64,000 nucleotides of DNA from positions 62,001-126,000 of the forward strand of contig MEPW01000018.1 in assembly GCA_001769975.1 (NCBI GenBank), written 5' to 3'. Both the position numbers and the translations under genes were made by a program. Positions 1 to 10,612 of this stretch are shown in pieces. Position 1 is the stretch's first letter; each line of letters opens with the position of its first letter. The notes under the pieces were generated by a model. It was given only the letters and a program-made list of their open reading frames with translations. It was not told the origin of the DNA and searched no databases. Source of the DNA: Bdellovibrionales bacterium RIFOXYA1_FULL_36_14. Lineage in GTDB: Bacteria > Bdellovibrionota > Bacteriovoracia > Bacteriovoracales > Bacteriovoracaceae.

Positions 1-2739
1 ACTTCCATTTTTCTTATTAAGTTTGTCAAAACCTGAAAACAATTTTTTCTTTTTCGAAGGTTTATTTTTGTCTGCTTTCGCAGTGTCTTTATTAGGTTCA
101 GTTTCGGTGCCCTCATTTAGATAGTCTAAAATTTCCTGTTTGCTGACTCCTTCGGGTGCCATGGCAAGCAGTTTTTTGATTAATCCTTTCTTCAGGGCTT
201 CAAAACTATAATCGTTATTCAAACAAAGTTTAGGAAGGCTGAGTTGCTTGATCGCATCATCCTCATTTTCATCTTTTTCGTTATTAATTTTGTCGCAAAT
301 AGTTTTATAGGAATTTAAGTTATACAGAACTTGGTCTGGATCTTTGATGGCGATTGCTACGTCATCCAGACCATCAATGAGACTTTGAATTTCTTGATCA
401 CATCCAGGTCCTGGGTGAGGTCGATTCAGACTATGATATTTGGTACAATATCGTTTTTTATCGTTAATTTCCTCGAACATTTTTTTCTGTAGCTCTTCTT
501 GTTCTCTTTTGGCTTCTTCTTTCATGTGCTTTTGATTCATATCAATTTCAGCAATTTTATCCGAACAAAGTGTCCTGAAATCATCCCACTTGCGTTGATT
601 TTCTTTTAACTTCTTTCTGGTTTTATCAACATATCCGCCTGCTTTACCTACACTTTGAATGTCATCATTTACTTTTTGGATAGTCTCCATGAGCTTTCCA
701 ATGTTGTCAGAAAGATCGTCCATAAAGGAGAATTTCTTTTTACCGGTGACATCTCCGAGCAGGTCAATGTCGTAAGGACTCATAACTTTTTCTGGTAGTT
801 TTACAAAGAGATCTTCTGGAAGAGGGATGTTCACTTCGGGAAATTGAGCGGCGAAAACTGCCATATCTTGAAAAACTTGGGTCTTTAAAACGTTAAGTGT
901 TCTTTCTGTTTCAGCAGTGAAAGCTAGGACATTTTGATTATATGTACCAGCGACATTTTTTATCTGAGTCACTCTATCTTCGATATGCTTTTGGGCCAAG
1001 GACTGACAAGACTTTACTCGCGTAGCACATTTAACAGCATTATCCAGACAAAATCCTATAGACTCAGGAGTCAGGGTTTTTGTATTACAACTGGCAGCAG
1101 TTTGATTAATGCCCCCTCCACAATTAAGCGTACGTTCCCTGATTTCTTTGGCCAAATCAGTGGTGAAATGAGATCCTAAATTTTTAATTTCATTTACTAA
1201 GCGTTCCCCTTCTTTTACTTTTTCCATACCACTTCTAGCATCTCGCGCTCCTTCTTTGGTAGAAAAAGCATTGGTGCCTTCTAATGGCCCGTTGGATTTA
1301 GAACATTGATTAACAATTGATAAATAAACCGCGTAGGGAGTTTTGGGAGTATTCCCCTTTAGGGTGGCAAATGAACCTTTAAGGATAACGTCGTTGCCAT
1401 ATTTCTGATCAAGGGCCTTTATTTGGTTTAATTTATCTTCGATAAAAGAATTTCTAGATAATATACCATCAAGTTCCGTTTTGTAATTTTTCACAGTAGG
1501 ACTGTTGGAATTTCCTGGAAAATCTAAAAGAGAAAGGACTTGTTGGTTGGTAAGTCCTACCCCGGTTTGATCCTTCATTGTTACGCAATCATGGACCATC
1601 TTTTTTCTAAAATAATCTTTGGCTTCAGTAGCAAACTGTTGCACATTGGTCATGAAGTGACGATCAAGGGCCGGGAGTTCATAACCAGGAAAATCTTTTG
1701 CCAATTGGTCTTTAATTTGTTTATGGCGTTTGGTTAGAATGTCTTGTTGGCGTGCGACGGCAAGTCCCATCTCGTAAAATACCGTTTCTCCCCCTCGATC
1801 AAGATAACCGTCTTTAATATCGAATTCGCCAGGACCGTAGGTATTGACCAGTTTTACGAGTCTTTGAATTTGCACTTCTACCTGGGCCTTTAATTTATCT
1901 TTATCAGACAGCAAGTTAGAAGCATTGCCGTAGAGACTCTTTCCATTTGAATCTGGCGTAGGTGTGGTTAAAGCATCTCTGACTCCTCGAATCCCTTTCT
2001 TGCTAATGTAGTGGGTGGCATCCACAATGCCCTGACAAGCAGTTCCGGTAAAAAGTTTTTCAAAGTTAAAACTTTTTTGCTTTTCATTTTTAGGATCACC
2101 GCCAGCCACTTCGTAGTGAAGATCATCCATCTTGTCGAGTAGTGGTTGCAGATTTTTTTTAATAATCTGTTTTTCCTTATTGTACTTAGTTCGGTAACTT
2201 TCCAGTGAATTCATTTTGCTGGTGAAGAGTTGAGCGTGGCGTTTTAAAGCTTCATCCATACAAGCAATCCCCGCGTTATTAGGGGAGGAATCACCCGTAC
2301 CATTTAACATTATGTCGAGAAAGATAGTTTGTTGTTGGCCTAGAAATGTCATTTGCTGGGCCAATACGATATCTGCCTGGGTTTGTAAATTTTCACAAAC
2401 ATTGGGTGGCGGTAGTTGATTATCAGGTGGTAGAGCACATTTGGGAAAATAACGAGAAGAGATGACCGAGGAGGGAGCATTGGCTGCCATCAGTTGTTGG
2501 GCACGGGCCAGGGAAGCCATTTGGGCCTGATTGTCATATTGCAGGGACTGTAGCTGTTGCATTTGTTGGCCAAATTGATTGATGATGCCACCAATAGTGC
2601 GAGTAGTGTCACCATCTAGTGCTATCAGCTCCATGGGATAGATAATTAAACTCAGTAAAACGGCATAGGTCGTGGTCACTCTTATCCAGTTCTTAATCTT
2701 TTTAATTGGTTTCACTAAGCTACCTCTGTTTACTCTCAT
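1..2739 (-). CDS. Large exported, Gln/Lys-rich probably coiled-coil protein (C-terminus beyond window)
   Basis: Absent from ORF track because it runs off the edge. Reverse-strand ATG at 2739 with upstream region; translation starts MRVNRGSLVKPIKKIKNWIRVTTTYAVLLSLIIYPMELIALDGDTTRTIGGIINQFGQQMQQLQSLQYDNQAQMASLARAQQLMAAN; frame checked open at both the start and the left-edge ~360 bp. N-terminal hydrophobic segment suggests export. Confidence 0.8.
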   Translation of the reverse strand, partial: MRVNRGSLVKPIKKIKNWIRVTTTYAVLLSLIIYPMELIALDGDTTRTIGGIINQFGQQMQQLQSLQYDNQAQMASLARAQQLMAANAPSSVISSRYFPKCALPPDNQLPPPNVCENLQTQADIVLAQQMTFLGQQQTIFLDIMLNGTGDSSPNNAGIACMDEALKRHAQLFTSKMNSLESYRTKYNKEKQIIKKNLQPLLDKMDDLHYEVAGGDPKNEKQKSFNFEKLFTGTACQGIVDATHYISKKGIRGVRDALTTPTPDSNGKSLYGNASNLLSDKDKLKAQVEVQIQRLVKLVNTYGPGEFDIKDGYLDRGGETVFYEMGLAVARQQDILTKRHKQIKDQLAKDFPGYELPALDRHFMTNVQQFATEAKDYFRKKMVHDCVTMKDQTGVGLTNQQVLSLLDFPGNSNSPTVKNYKTELDGILSRNSFIEDKLNQIKALDQKYGNDVILKGSFATLKGNTPKTPYAVYLSIVNQCSKSNGPLEGTNAFSTKEGARDARSGMEKVKEGERLVNEIKNLGSHFTTDLAKEIRERTLNCGGGINQTAASCNTKTLTPESIGFCLDNAVKCATRVKSCQSLAQKHIEDRVTQIKNVAGTYNQNVLAFTAETERTLNVLKTQVFQDMAVFAAQFPEVNIPLPEDLFVKLPEKVMSPYDIDLLGDVTGKKKFSFMDDLSDNIGKLMETIQKVNDDIQSVGKAGGYVDKTRKKLKENQRKWDDFRTLCSDKIAEIDMNQKHMKEEAKREQEELQKKMFEEINDKKRYCTKYHSLNRPHPGPGCDQEIQSLIDGLDDVAIAIKDPDQVLYNLNSYKTICDKINNEKDENEDDAIKQLSLPKLCLNNDYSFEALKKGLIKKLLAMAPEGVSKQEILDYLNEGTETEPNKDTAKADKNKPSKKKKLFSGFDKLNKKNGS

Positions 2740-2986
2740 ACACCTGCTTTTCGGCAGTTAGGAGTTTTATTTTATAAACATTAGTTGATATCCTTGATTA
2801 ATGTTTATTTTAATACCTGAGCAAAAAAATCAGGATGGTATTTTTTTAAAATTTGAATTAAAATTTTTCGAATGCCGCTAACTATGGGATAATCGGACTA
2901 AAATGATATAATAAAAATAGCGAAATCATTTGGAAACTTAGGGTATAAATGCCTTGAAAAATGGGCAGTTTATCAAGGAGAAGAAC

Positions 2987-4663
2987 ATGGGGAACAAAAT
3001 CAAACGTGTTGATGATTTTGTGGCAGGAGGCCTGGTTCGATTTATTGCTTTTTTAGGGGATTTGGTTTTTGCTTATTCAATCCATTTCTATGCCCAAAGT
3101 TTTAAAGCATATGTCGGAATAACTCATCAAGTTTCACAGGTATTAAAGACGCTACCATATTTTGATCTAGTGAATGGTTGGTTTTGGGAATCGGTAATCA
3201 GTGTAGCTATGATCTATGCCCTCTATATTCTAATTCGCATGTATACGACTTTTATTTTTGGAGTAAGCTTTTCGCAGTGGCTCTTAGGACTGCGAGGAGG
3301 CAAAGGGTTTATTTGGAATAGACTGGGGGGAGTTTTTCGATGTGTTTTAGAAATCGGCTTCACTCCTTTGGTTATTTTTGATCTGCCACCTTTATGGGGA
3401 ATGCCAACCTTGAAAGAAAGACTATCAGTTACTAAAATTATCAAAGGTTGGGGGATTTACACCTATGCGATCACACCCTTTTTTTTACTCTTTATCATGG
3501 GGCTAGCTTTTGTGGCGCCACTTTTTTTTAATTTGGCGATCATTAACGATTTTAAAGTTATTTACAAAGAGGAACCAAGTACAAAAAAAATATCCAAGGA
3601 AGACGATTTTGATAGTTTCAAGCATTTTTCTTCCAACCATTTTAAATTTGATGTGTTTTCCTCTTTAAAAGATGAAAGATTTATTTTACTTCCTAATTTT
3701 GAAATTGTGGCAAATGGGGATGCTCGAAAAATATCTCCAAGTTTACTCATTTTTGATCGGACTTATAAAACCTTTGGCATTTTGAAAGTTGCCAAGCGGA
3801 TTTCGCTATTAAAGCTTTTGTCTCTTGGTAAAAAAGGCAACCCGCTTTTTTCCATGAAATATCCAGTGCTATCGAAAGCTTTTAAAAAAACGGATGAGCC
3901 TTTTAAAGTAAAAACTTACGATCCTAAATATGGTAAAAATACTTTTTTTTCAGAAAAACTTAAATTTGAAATTAAAAATCTTTTAGAAGACTCACTAAAA
4001 ATCAATGTCGGTAATATTTATGAACATGCTTTTCATAATGGACCATTTATCAATGGATATGTACAAATCAAAAATACCATATCCCAGATAATTCCGGAGG
4101 GTATAACTCCTACGGTGACTTTTGAAAAAATAGGAAACTATGAGTTTTTGCGGTTTAATCAAACGTTTAATTTCACAGACGGTCAAAGACAAAACAAGTA
4201 TGAAACTTTGATCCCGATGGACACTGAGAATGCAATGGTCTTGGAATTTAATTACAGCGATCAACCAACGTCTCTGTTAAGTTGGGAAAATTTCAAAGAA
4301 CAATTTTGGTCTAGCATTGTATGGTATATGGATTATGAGGAAATTTTTGAATTTCCTCAACTTATGGAGGATTTTACTCCGGTGGTTATTTTAGATTACT
4401 TTGCCACGAGGGATTTGGTGGACAGTAATAAAAAACTTCTAGAAGATTATGTGGTTGATTATTTTAAAAGTATCTCAAAGAATGCCTTGAATTGGGAAGA
4501 TACGGAACTGGTTAAATTATTAGAAGTGGTGCTTTCTCGCTATGAAAGTGTTATCTCGGTTAAAAATCTGAAGGAGAGCGGCTATTATAGTGAAGAGTTT
4601 ATACGAAAAATGAGCAGTATCAAGCTGGCTTTGACTGTCGGGAATAAGGAGTATTTTAAATAA
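2987..4663 (+). CDS. RDD-family membrane protein with long C-terminal soluble domain
   Basis: N-terminal RDD-like membrane region (VDDFVAGGLVRFIAFLGDLVFAY...FSQWLLGLRGGKGFIWNRLGGVFRCVLE). AAGGAG precedes ATG at 2987; the track start (TTG 2954) is less likely. Confidence 0.75.
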   Translation: MGNKIKRVDDFVAGGLVRFIAFLGDLVFAYSIHFYAQSFKAYVGITHQVSQVLKTLPYFDLVNGWFWESVISVAMIYALYILIRMYTTFIFGVSFSQWLLGLRGGKGFIWNRLGGVFRCVLEIGFTPLVIFDLPPLWGMPTLKERLSVTKIIKGWGIYTYAITPFFLLFIMGLAFVAPLFFNLAIINDFKVIYKEEPSTKKISKEDDFDSFKHFSSNHFKFDVFSSLKDERFILLPNFEIVANGDARKISPSLLIFDRTYKTFGILKVAKRISLLKLLSLGKKGNPLFSMKYPVLSKAFKKTDEPFKVKTYDPKYGKNTFFSEKLKFEIKNLLEDSLKINVGNIYEHAFHNGPFINGYVQIKNTISQIIPEGITPTVTFEKIGNYEFLRFNQTFNFTDGQRQNKYETLIPMDTENAMVLEFNYSDQPTSLLSWENFKEQFWSSIVWYMDYEEIFEFPQLMEDFTPVVILDYFATRDLVDSNKKLLEDYVVDYFKSISKNALNWEDTELVKLLEVVLSRYESVISVKNLKESGYYSEEFIRKMSSIKLALTVGNKEYFK

Positions 4664-4664
4664 A

Positions 4665-5465
4665 ATGGATTATCTAAGCGCGATTATATATGGTGTTATT
4701 CAAGGGGTAACGGAGTTTTTACCAGTGAGTTCAAGCGGGCATTTAGCTTTACTGCCCCAGGTTTTAGAGATTACTGACCCCGGGGTAGCCTTTGATTTGT
4801 CTATGCATATAGGGACGGCTCTGGCCGTAATGATTTATTTTAAAAGGGATCTGGGGAAATTATTTCTGGATTTTTTTAGTCTTTTTAATCTTAAAAAGAA
4901 AAGAAATCCTTATGTTGTTAACCTGCTTTTTGCCACCATAATTAGTTTTATTGCCATATTGTTTATTAAAAAATATGCTTCGGATTTTGGCAGGTCACCT
5001 CAGATGATTGCAATTAACTTGATGGTCTTTGGATTTTTAATGTGGGGGGTGGATAGAGTTTGTAACCAAAACTCTGATCAAAAAATAGATCAAATGATGT
5101 TATGGAAGGCTTCTTTTTTTATAGGTTTGATGCAAGCCTTGGCAATTTTTCCGGGAGTAAGCCGGTCTGGTATAACGATTACTACCGGTCGTTTTTTTAC
5201 GCTCACCAGAGAGCAAAGTTCCCGGTTTTCCTTTTTATTGTCATTGCCAGTTATTTGGGGTGGATTTATTTTTAAATTGCCTGAATTGATGGAGGCTCCC
5301 GCTTTTGATTTTATAAATTGTTTGATAGGAACCGGGGTTTCCTTTTTTACGGGGATGCTTGCCATTCATTTTTTTATTTCAACTATCAATAAAATTGGCT
5401 TCGGGGGATTTACTATTTATCGAATTCTCTTGGCACTTATGATTTTACTCACACTCGGTAATTGA
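4665..5465 (+). CDS. uppP: Undecaprenyl-diphosphatase (BacA/UppP family)
   Basis: Motifs GVTEFLPVSSSGHLALLP and FPGVSRSGITIT with multiple TM helices. Confidence 0.95.
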   Translation: MDYLSAIIYGVIQGVTEFLPVSSSGHLALLPQVLEITDPGVAFDLSMHIGTALAVMIYFKRDLGKLFLDFFSLFNLKKKRNPYVVNLLFATIISFIAILFIKKYASDFGRSPQMIAINLMVFGFLMWGVDRVCNQNSDQKIDQMMLWKASFFIGLMQALAIFPGVSRSGITITTGRFFTLTREQSSRFSFLLSLPVIWGGFIFKLPELMEAPAFDFINCLIGTGVSFFTGMLAIHFFISTINKIGFGGFTIYRILLALMILLTLGN

Positions 5466-8400
5466 TAAATAAGCAGAGTTTTCACCACCATCTTCTGGGT
5501 AGCAATAAACGTGAGTATTCCATCTTAGTCCTGCATCATAAAGTCCTGCAAGATTTATATAGTTATCAGTTTTAGAATTGTTGCTTGATAAAAATCTTTT
5601 TATTTCATAACTATTATTTTCATGGCCTGGAACTTTGAACTTGTTCAAAGTAATCCCCGTAGCGAGTTTATTAGATGCACAAATGGAGCAGCCTAGGGTT
5701 TTTACGGTGGAGATCTCTTTGATAAACCCGGTATATTCGTCAAAGCTAGTGTCTGATAAACCTTTCGCATGAGATGATACGTAGCGATTGAGATAGACGC
5801 TAACGTTGGCAAAATCAGGGAGCGCACAACGATTAGTTTGCGGATTAATATACCCGGTACAACAAATGTTTTTATCACTGCCCACTTCCACTTTTTCTCC
5901 TGCAGCAATACAACAGCTAACTGAATCTGGTGAAAAAATTTGTTTTAAATTGCTATCAAAATTATTGGTATCCAAAGAGGACAAATATCTAAGTGATGGA
6001 TTGGCAGCATCGTAGTACTCTTCAGCATTTATAGTGTTGGTGATGATTCCTGGAGGGGCAGTGGTACCGGCCATGGTTTGATCGTCTGGGTTTACTCTAC
6101 ATAAAATATCTGCGTGGGTTTGGGATTTAATCATAACTTGAGGAATTCCGGTTAATTCCAAGGTACCCAGCCAACCAAAAATTTTTTCGGCTTGTGAGTC
6201 TCTGGTTGAATACATGCGACAGTTAGCATCATCGGGAAGATCTGTGTGATCACATGTGAAATTACTGCCACACGTGCTTCCTGAGCAAACACTCCAGTTA
6301 TAGCAATTAAAAGAGGACTTATTAATGGATTGCATTTTGGAATAAGACCAATTGTGACCACCACCATTGTCGGTGTGAAAATTGCGAATAAAGTGACCAC
6401 TACAGCAAGTTTTTTCGGCTGTTTTGCTGAAAGTAAAAAATTGATTTTTAATATTTTCTTTATTCATGCATGAACCGCTTTGACATTGATTTATAGTAGC
6501 AGTTGTCAAAACTGGATATTTAGCCGGCAAGGTTTGCATTTCACTGTAGATAGTGCTCATACGACTGTATCTAGTCATGCTATCAAGGTTAGCGACAATA
6601 CCCGGAATACCGTTTGGTACAAAATTGGTCCCGGTAGGGTCAGTGCTTCCGGCATCCCCATGCAAAGTTCCGATAGTGAGCTTCTGGTTGGTTTCTCGAC
6701 AGCAGCGATTATTAGTAAGTTTAAACAAACTATTTTCTAGATTGTACTCTTGCGAGCACACTAGTTCTTCTTGCCAGAACCATACTTCATATTTATTGAG
6801 GATAGAGGCATAATCAGAAGCCGTAATCCCTGAGAGTTTGTTGGAAATATACCATGAGGGAGCACAGTCTAAATTGGTGTGACAACTAGATCCTGGAGAG
6901 CGCAGACAACGGTTTTCTTCCAGCGTAATGCTTTTAATCGCATCCAAGGTAAAGTCTTTAACAATATTTTCATTGCCGGTCATATTGGTTGCCTCAAAAG
7001 TTTTTAAGGCATTAGTCGGTAGTGCTTGACCACCCGAGAGGCTCACTAAATCAGGGTTGTTTAAAGAGGGGATAGTCCCGGTGTAGTGAGAAGTCGTTTT
7101 ATAATAGTAGTTTCCGCTTGAATTTAAAATACTACAAGAACTAAGATAATTGGGAGCAGCCGTGGAGCTAGCTGGAGTCATACCAATTTCTAAAACCTGA
7201 TCTCCTGCATATTCAAGATTCGGAACGGATCGATGGGAGTCCACTAACGTTCGTATACTGGGATCTCTGCCAGGCAGGCAAAGTGATACGAGATTATTGC
7301 TAGTTAAATTTCCCTCTACATCAAAGGGAATAGTGGTGTCACCAAAATATTTGAGAGGTCGACCAATAATCGGAGCTCCTAGACCAAACTCGTGAACATC
7401 ATCCATAGGATTGGTACTGTCGCTGTTGACATTTTTTATGGTTTTGCCAAAACGAGCAATTTTATTATTAAATTTTGCTTCTTCCACAGTATTTCTAAAA
7501 TTTTGGCAATAACTATTGGGAGCACAACTATGTAGCCCAATGGACTTGGTACCATCATAGGCAATTGTTCCGCCACTGGCAGAGTTAAAGATGGTATGAT
7601 AATTGGTGTGGCATGGGGCCCCTCTACCTCGGTAAACACATCTTTTTTCACCACCCGTAAGGTTTTTAATAATTTGAGTCAGCATGATAGTTTGTGATTG
7701 GTCAGGGATCTCTAGCGCATTTTCATCAAACAAAGGCCAGCTCGTAGAAATTCCGGAAATGGTTTCACAAGAATAATTCCAGCCAAGTTGAGTAGCACAA
7801 TCTTTATCAGTTTCACAAATATGGTATTTTTGGCATTCAGCTCCGGCGTTTTCAAAATCTGAAGCGATAAGTTCACCGGTGTTGATGGTGGTAACCGAGT
7901 CTTGAATAGTGACTTGAAACGGAACCTGATTTGCCATAGTCAAATCACCAAAATAGGCATTGACCGCCAGGTATAATTTGTTGCCATCGGCCCTGATTCT
8001 TCTTTCATTACCAATGGCAAACCATTTGACGCCATCAAAAGATCCAATGACTGAACCATAGTCAAATCCATACCAATCCCTATTATAGCCGTTGGCGAAT
8101 AGAAAATGTTGAGTGGCCAGACGTCGTTGACGCTGCTGTTGGCGGTCACTGCTGGCACGATGTGACCATGGGATCATGGTAGCGGGGACATAACAGCTTC
8201 TGCCAAAATGAGAGTCATCGGCCCGATGGGTGCTGGTTTTGATACGGCTAGTTTGGGATGGATCAGGAGTATAACCCCCTCCCCAGGTGCTAAAGTTGGA
8301 AGGAAATATCTTGGCCAAGTTGGAGTAATAATCGCTGCCACAAAAATAGCAGGATGAAAAAACTCCTGTATCTACAAAAATATCGTACGTTTTATTTTTC

Positions 8401-10421
8401 TCCACCCTGATTTCCATGGCTGGCTTGGCACTGTCGGTAAGATAGTTTAGGCTTCCGTATATTTCGTTAAAGCCAATATAAATGTTATCTTTATAAATAC
8501 CATTTACATCAAAAAGATTATTTGGTTTTAGTAAATTATCCTTATAATATTTAAAAATGGAACCCTCTTGTGAGACATCATAAGTGGCTTCTTTTTTAGA
8601 AACACCTTGCTTATCAAATAAGCGCACTGGAACCGTTTTAGGATTAAGATAGACTACTTGTTGCAATGGAACAGGCAGATTATTGTTTTCCGGATACACA
8701 CATTTATAGTTTGAAATACTTTCGATACCGAGATTAGTCGTGATAACTGGAGTTAGTGAACAATTATTTTTACCTCCACAATTACACATTTTATCAATTT
8801 CTACCAAGGCGGTTTGTTTCGCTTGTAGGACATTAGATAATGTCGAATTACTGACATAATAAGTGATGATAACAGCTTGGGTGTCAAAAACTTGTTGACC
8901 GGTTCCAATAAATTGAATAGCTGCGGGAGAGCTGTTGACTAATTGCCAGTGAATATTTCTAATTTTGGTAATACCATCCACTTCTACCACAATTGATTTG
9001 GATAAATCAGCATAACTGGGAATGTAAAAAAGATCTGTACCGGTAGGGTGGTCATCAACTCTGGTTGGATTGGAGTTTTGCCCTTGAATATAATGCTTTT
9101 TACATTTTGAGATCAAGGAATTTATTTGCTCACAGCTACCATCAACTTTATACCTTAATATCAAATCCAAATCAGGAGGATTACTTCCTGGTTGAACGTT
9201 GGTGAGTGAAACAACTACTGAATCAATGAGCGTGTCATTGCCCTGTCCGATGGTATATTTGCCGTTACTGGGATTATAGATTTCACCTCTTTTAAAAAGC
9301 GTGGTGCCAGCGTATATAATTTCTACGATACTGTGAGTGGGCATTAGAGAGTCAAACGGCAAAGTGGTTCTGAAATTCCGATCATCTTTGGTGGTTTCAT
9401 AGAAGATTGATGTTTGGGCGTTTGGGTGAGTAACTGTGCAAATAGACATTTCACCTTCAAGCGGAGTGGTGCACTCATATAAATATTTTAATTTTTGCAA
9501 CCAGATCGTGTTTTCCTCTTCTGGATTCACGGTCGGGGTTGGCGTAGGCGTGACCTCAATCTCACTTCCACAAACATGGAAGAAATTAGGATAATCCTTG
9601 AAGGTTGCCTGATTTTGTTGAATGTCCAAAATGGCCTGGATATATTCGCTACTGCTGGTATTAATGCCATCTTTAAGTGTATTGTCCTTGATACATTGGT
9701 TCATCGCACAACAGTCATATCCTTTATTTTTACATTCGGTGGTGGTTACACAACTAAGGGTGTTATGGTCAGTGGCATCAGCACCAGCGTCAATTTTTAA
9801 AGAGAGATGAGTGATTTCCATTTGTGTGATCATTGATCCACCCTCAGCGTGGATGGCAAAATAATTAGAAGTGATTGAGGTAGTTGATATCATCTGCATT
9901 TCACTAAGCGAATATGCAATACTTTGCCCAGGGTATTTTACACTCATGGCATTTACCAGACCGGTCTTTTGGCAGAAATATTGGTTGGAGGTTGAGTCTG
10001 AAGGTGAAAAGAAAAAATAATTTTCCCGGGTATTGGTGCCTTGATTTAGGAAGTTAGCGGGACGAAGGGCACTTATTAAAATCTTTTTGGAAGCCATCGT
10101 GGATTCATAGTGGGTCACCAAACATAAGACGGCTGAAGCGTTGCCGTTATTGATGAAATTATGTACCGCCTTTCCCTGAAGATAGACAGTATCAATCATG
10201 GATACACTAATGGGTAAAACCGCATTATAGTTGGTGTCGTGATAGACAAAGCGGATATAATCTGTGTTTTCAAAAACCGGGGAATTGGGCTTAGTCGAAT
10301 TGGTAGTAGTTTTGTTTTTTTTGTTCGGCCCACCACTGTTAATACAGCTGGCTAATTGAGTTGCGATCAATATTAATATTAAATACCTGGTTATGTGAAT
10401 CAAACAATTATGTATCAGCAA
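5445..10421 (-). CDS. Giant cysteine-rich lipoprotein (~1658 aa)
   Basis: Signal MLIHNCLIHITRYLILILIATQLASC with lipobox; TTG start at 10421 preceded by AGGAGAGG. TPTPTPTVNP linker and many C/CC motifs (CVTTTECKNKGYDCC, CETDKDCATQ, CCSGHF, NICCTGYINPQTNRC). Confidence 0.8.
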   Translation of the reverse strand: MLIHNCLIHITRYLILILIATQLASCINSGGPNKKNKTTTNSTKPNSPVFENTDYIRFVYHDTNYNAVLPISVSMIDTVYLQGKAVHNFINNGNASAVLCLVTHYESTMASKKILISALRPANFLNQGTNTRENYFFFSPSDSTSNQYFCQKTGLVNAMSVKYPGQSIAYSLSEMQMISTTSITSNYFAIHAEGGSMITQMEITHLSLKIDAGADATDHNTLSCVTTTECKNKGYDCCAMNQCIKDNTLKDGINTSSSEYIQAILDIQQNQATFKDYPNFFHVCGSEIEVTPTPTPTVNPEEENTIWLQKLKYLYECTTPLEGEMSICTVTHPNAQTSIFYETTKDDRNFRTTLPFDSLMPTHSIVEIIYAGTTLFKRGEIYNPSNGKYTIGQGNDTLIDSVVVSLTNVQPGSNPPDLDLILRYKVDGSCEQINSLISKCKKHYIQGQNSNPTRVDDHPTGTDLFYIPSYADLSKSIVVEVDGITKIRNIHWQLVNSSPAAIQFIGTGQQVFDTQAVIITYYVSNSTLSNVLQAKQTALVEIDKMCNCGGKNNCSLTPVITTNLGIESISNYKCVYPENNNLPVPLQQVVYLNPKTVPVRLFDKQGVSKKEATYDVSQEGSIFKYYKDNLLKPNNLFDVNGIYKDNIYIGFNEIYGSLNYLTDSAKPAMEIRVEKNKTYDIFVDTGVFSSCYFCGSDYYSNLAKIFPSNFSTWGGGYTPDPSQTSRIKTSTHRADDSHFGRSCYVPATMIPWSHRASSDRQQQRQRRLATQHFLFANGYNRDWYGFDYGSVIGSFDGVKWFAIGNERRIRADGNKLYLAVNAYFGDLTMANQVPFQVTIQDSVTTINTGELIASDFENAGAECQKYHICETDKDCATQLGWNYSCETISGISTSWPLFDENALEIPDQSQTIMLTQIIKNLTGGEKRCVYRGRGAPCHTNYHTIFNSASGGTIAYDGTKSIGLHSCAPNSYCQNFRNTVEEAKFNNKIARFGKTIKNVNSDSTNPMDDVHEFGLGAPIIGRPLKYFGDTTIPFDVEGNLTSNNLVSLCLPGRDPSIRTLVDSHRSVPNLEYAGDQVLEIGMTPASSTAAPNYLSSCSILNSSGNYYYKTTSHYTGTIPSLNNPDLVSLSGGQALPTNALKTFEATNMTGNENIVKDFTLDAIKSITLEENRCLRSPGSSCHTNLDCAPSWYISNKLSGITASDYASILNKYEVWFWQEELVCSQEYNLENSLFKLTNNRCCRETNQKLTIGTLHGDAGSTDPTGTNFVPNGIPGIVANLDSMTRYSRMSTIYSEMQTLPAKYPVLTTATINQCQSGSCMNKENIKNQFFTFSKTAEKTCCSGHFIRNFHTDNGGGHNWSYSKMQSINKSSFNCYNWSVCSGSTCGSNFTCDHTDLPDDANCRMYSTRDSQAEKIFGWLGTLELTGIPQVMIKSQTHADILCRVNPDDQTMAGTTAPPGIITNTINAEEYYDAANPSLRYLSSLDTNNFDSNLKQIFSPDSVSCCIAAGEKVEVGSDKNICCTGYINPQTNRCALPDFANVSVYLNRYVSSHAKGLSDTSFDEYTGFIKEISTVKTLGCSICASNKLATGITLNKFKVPGHENNSYEIKRFLSSNNSKTDNYINLAGLYDAGLRWNTHVYCYPEDGGENSAYLSITECE

Positions 10422-10612
10422 AACTTCCTCTCCTTCCTGCATATATTATCGGCGAGTAGAGGCTTCCTCCTTAAGCAATGCTATAAGCCTACGGTAAAAT
10501 TTTACCCTAAATACCAGACCAAAATACTCGTTGATTCAAAACTTATTGAAAAAAGGTATCAAAAATTAAATTGCCTGGTAGAAGTCTGCCCATGATTTTG
10601 GCCAAGTGTGAT

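Noticed and set aside
934-1737. Plus-strand ORFs 934..1179 and 1540..1737
   Set aside because: They are antisense to a long open minus-strand CDS (1..2739) and have no recognisable motifs or RBS.
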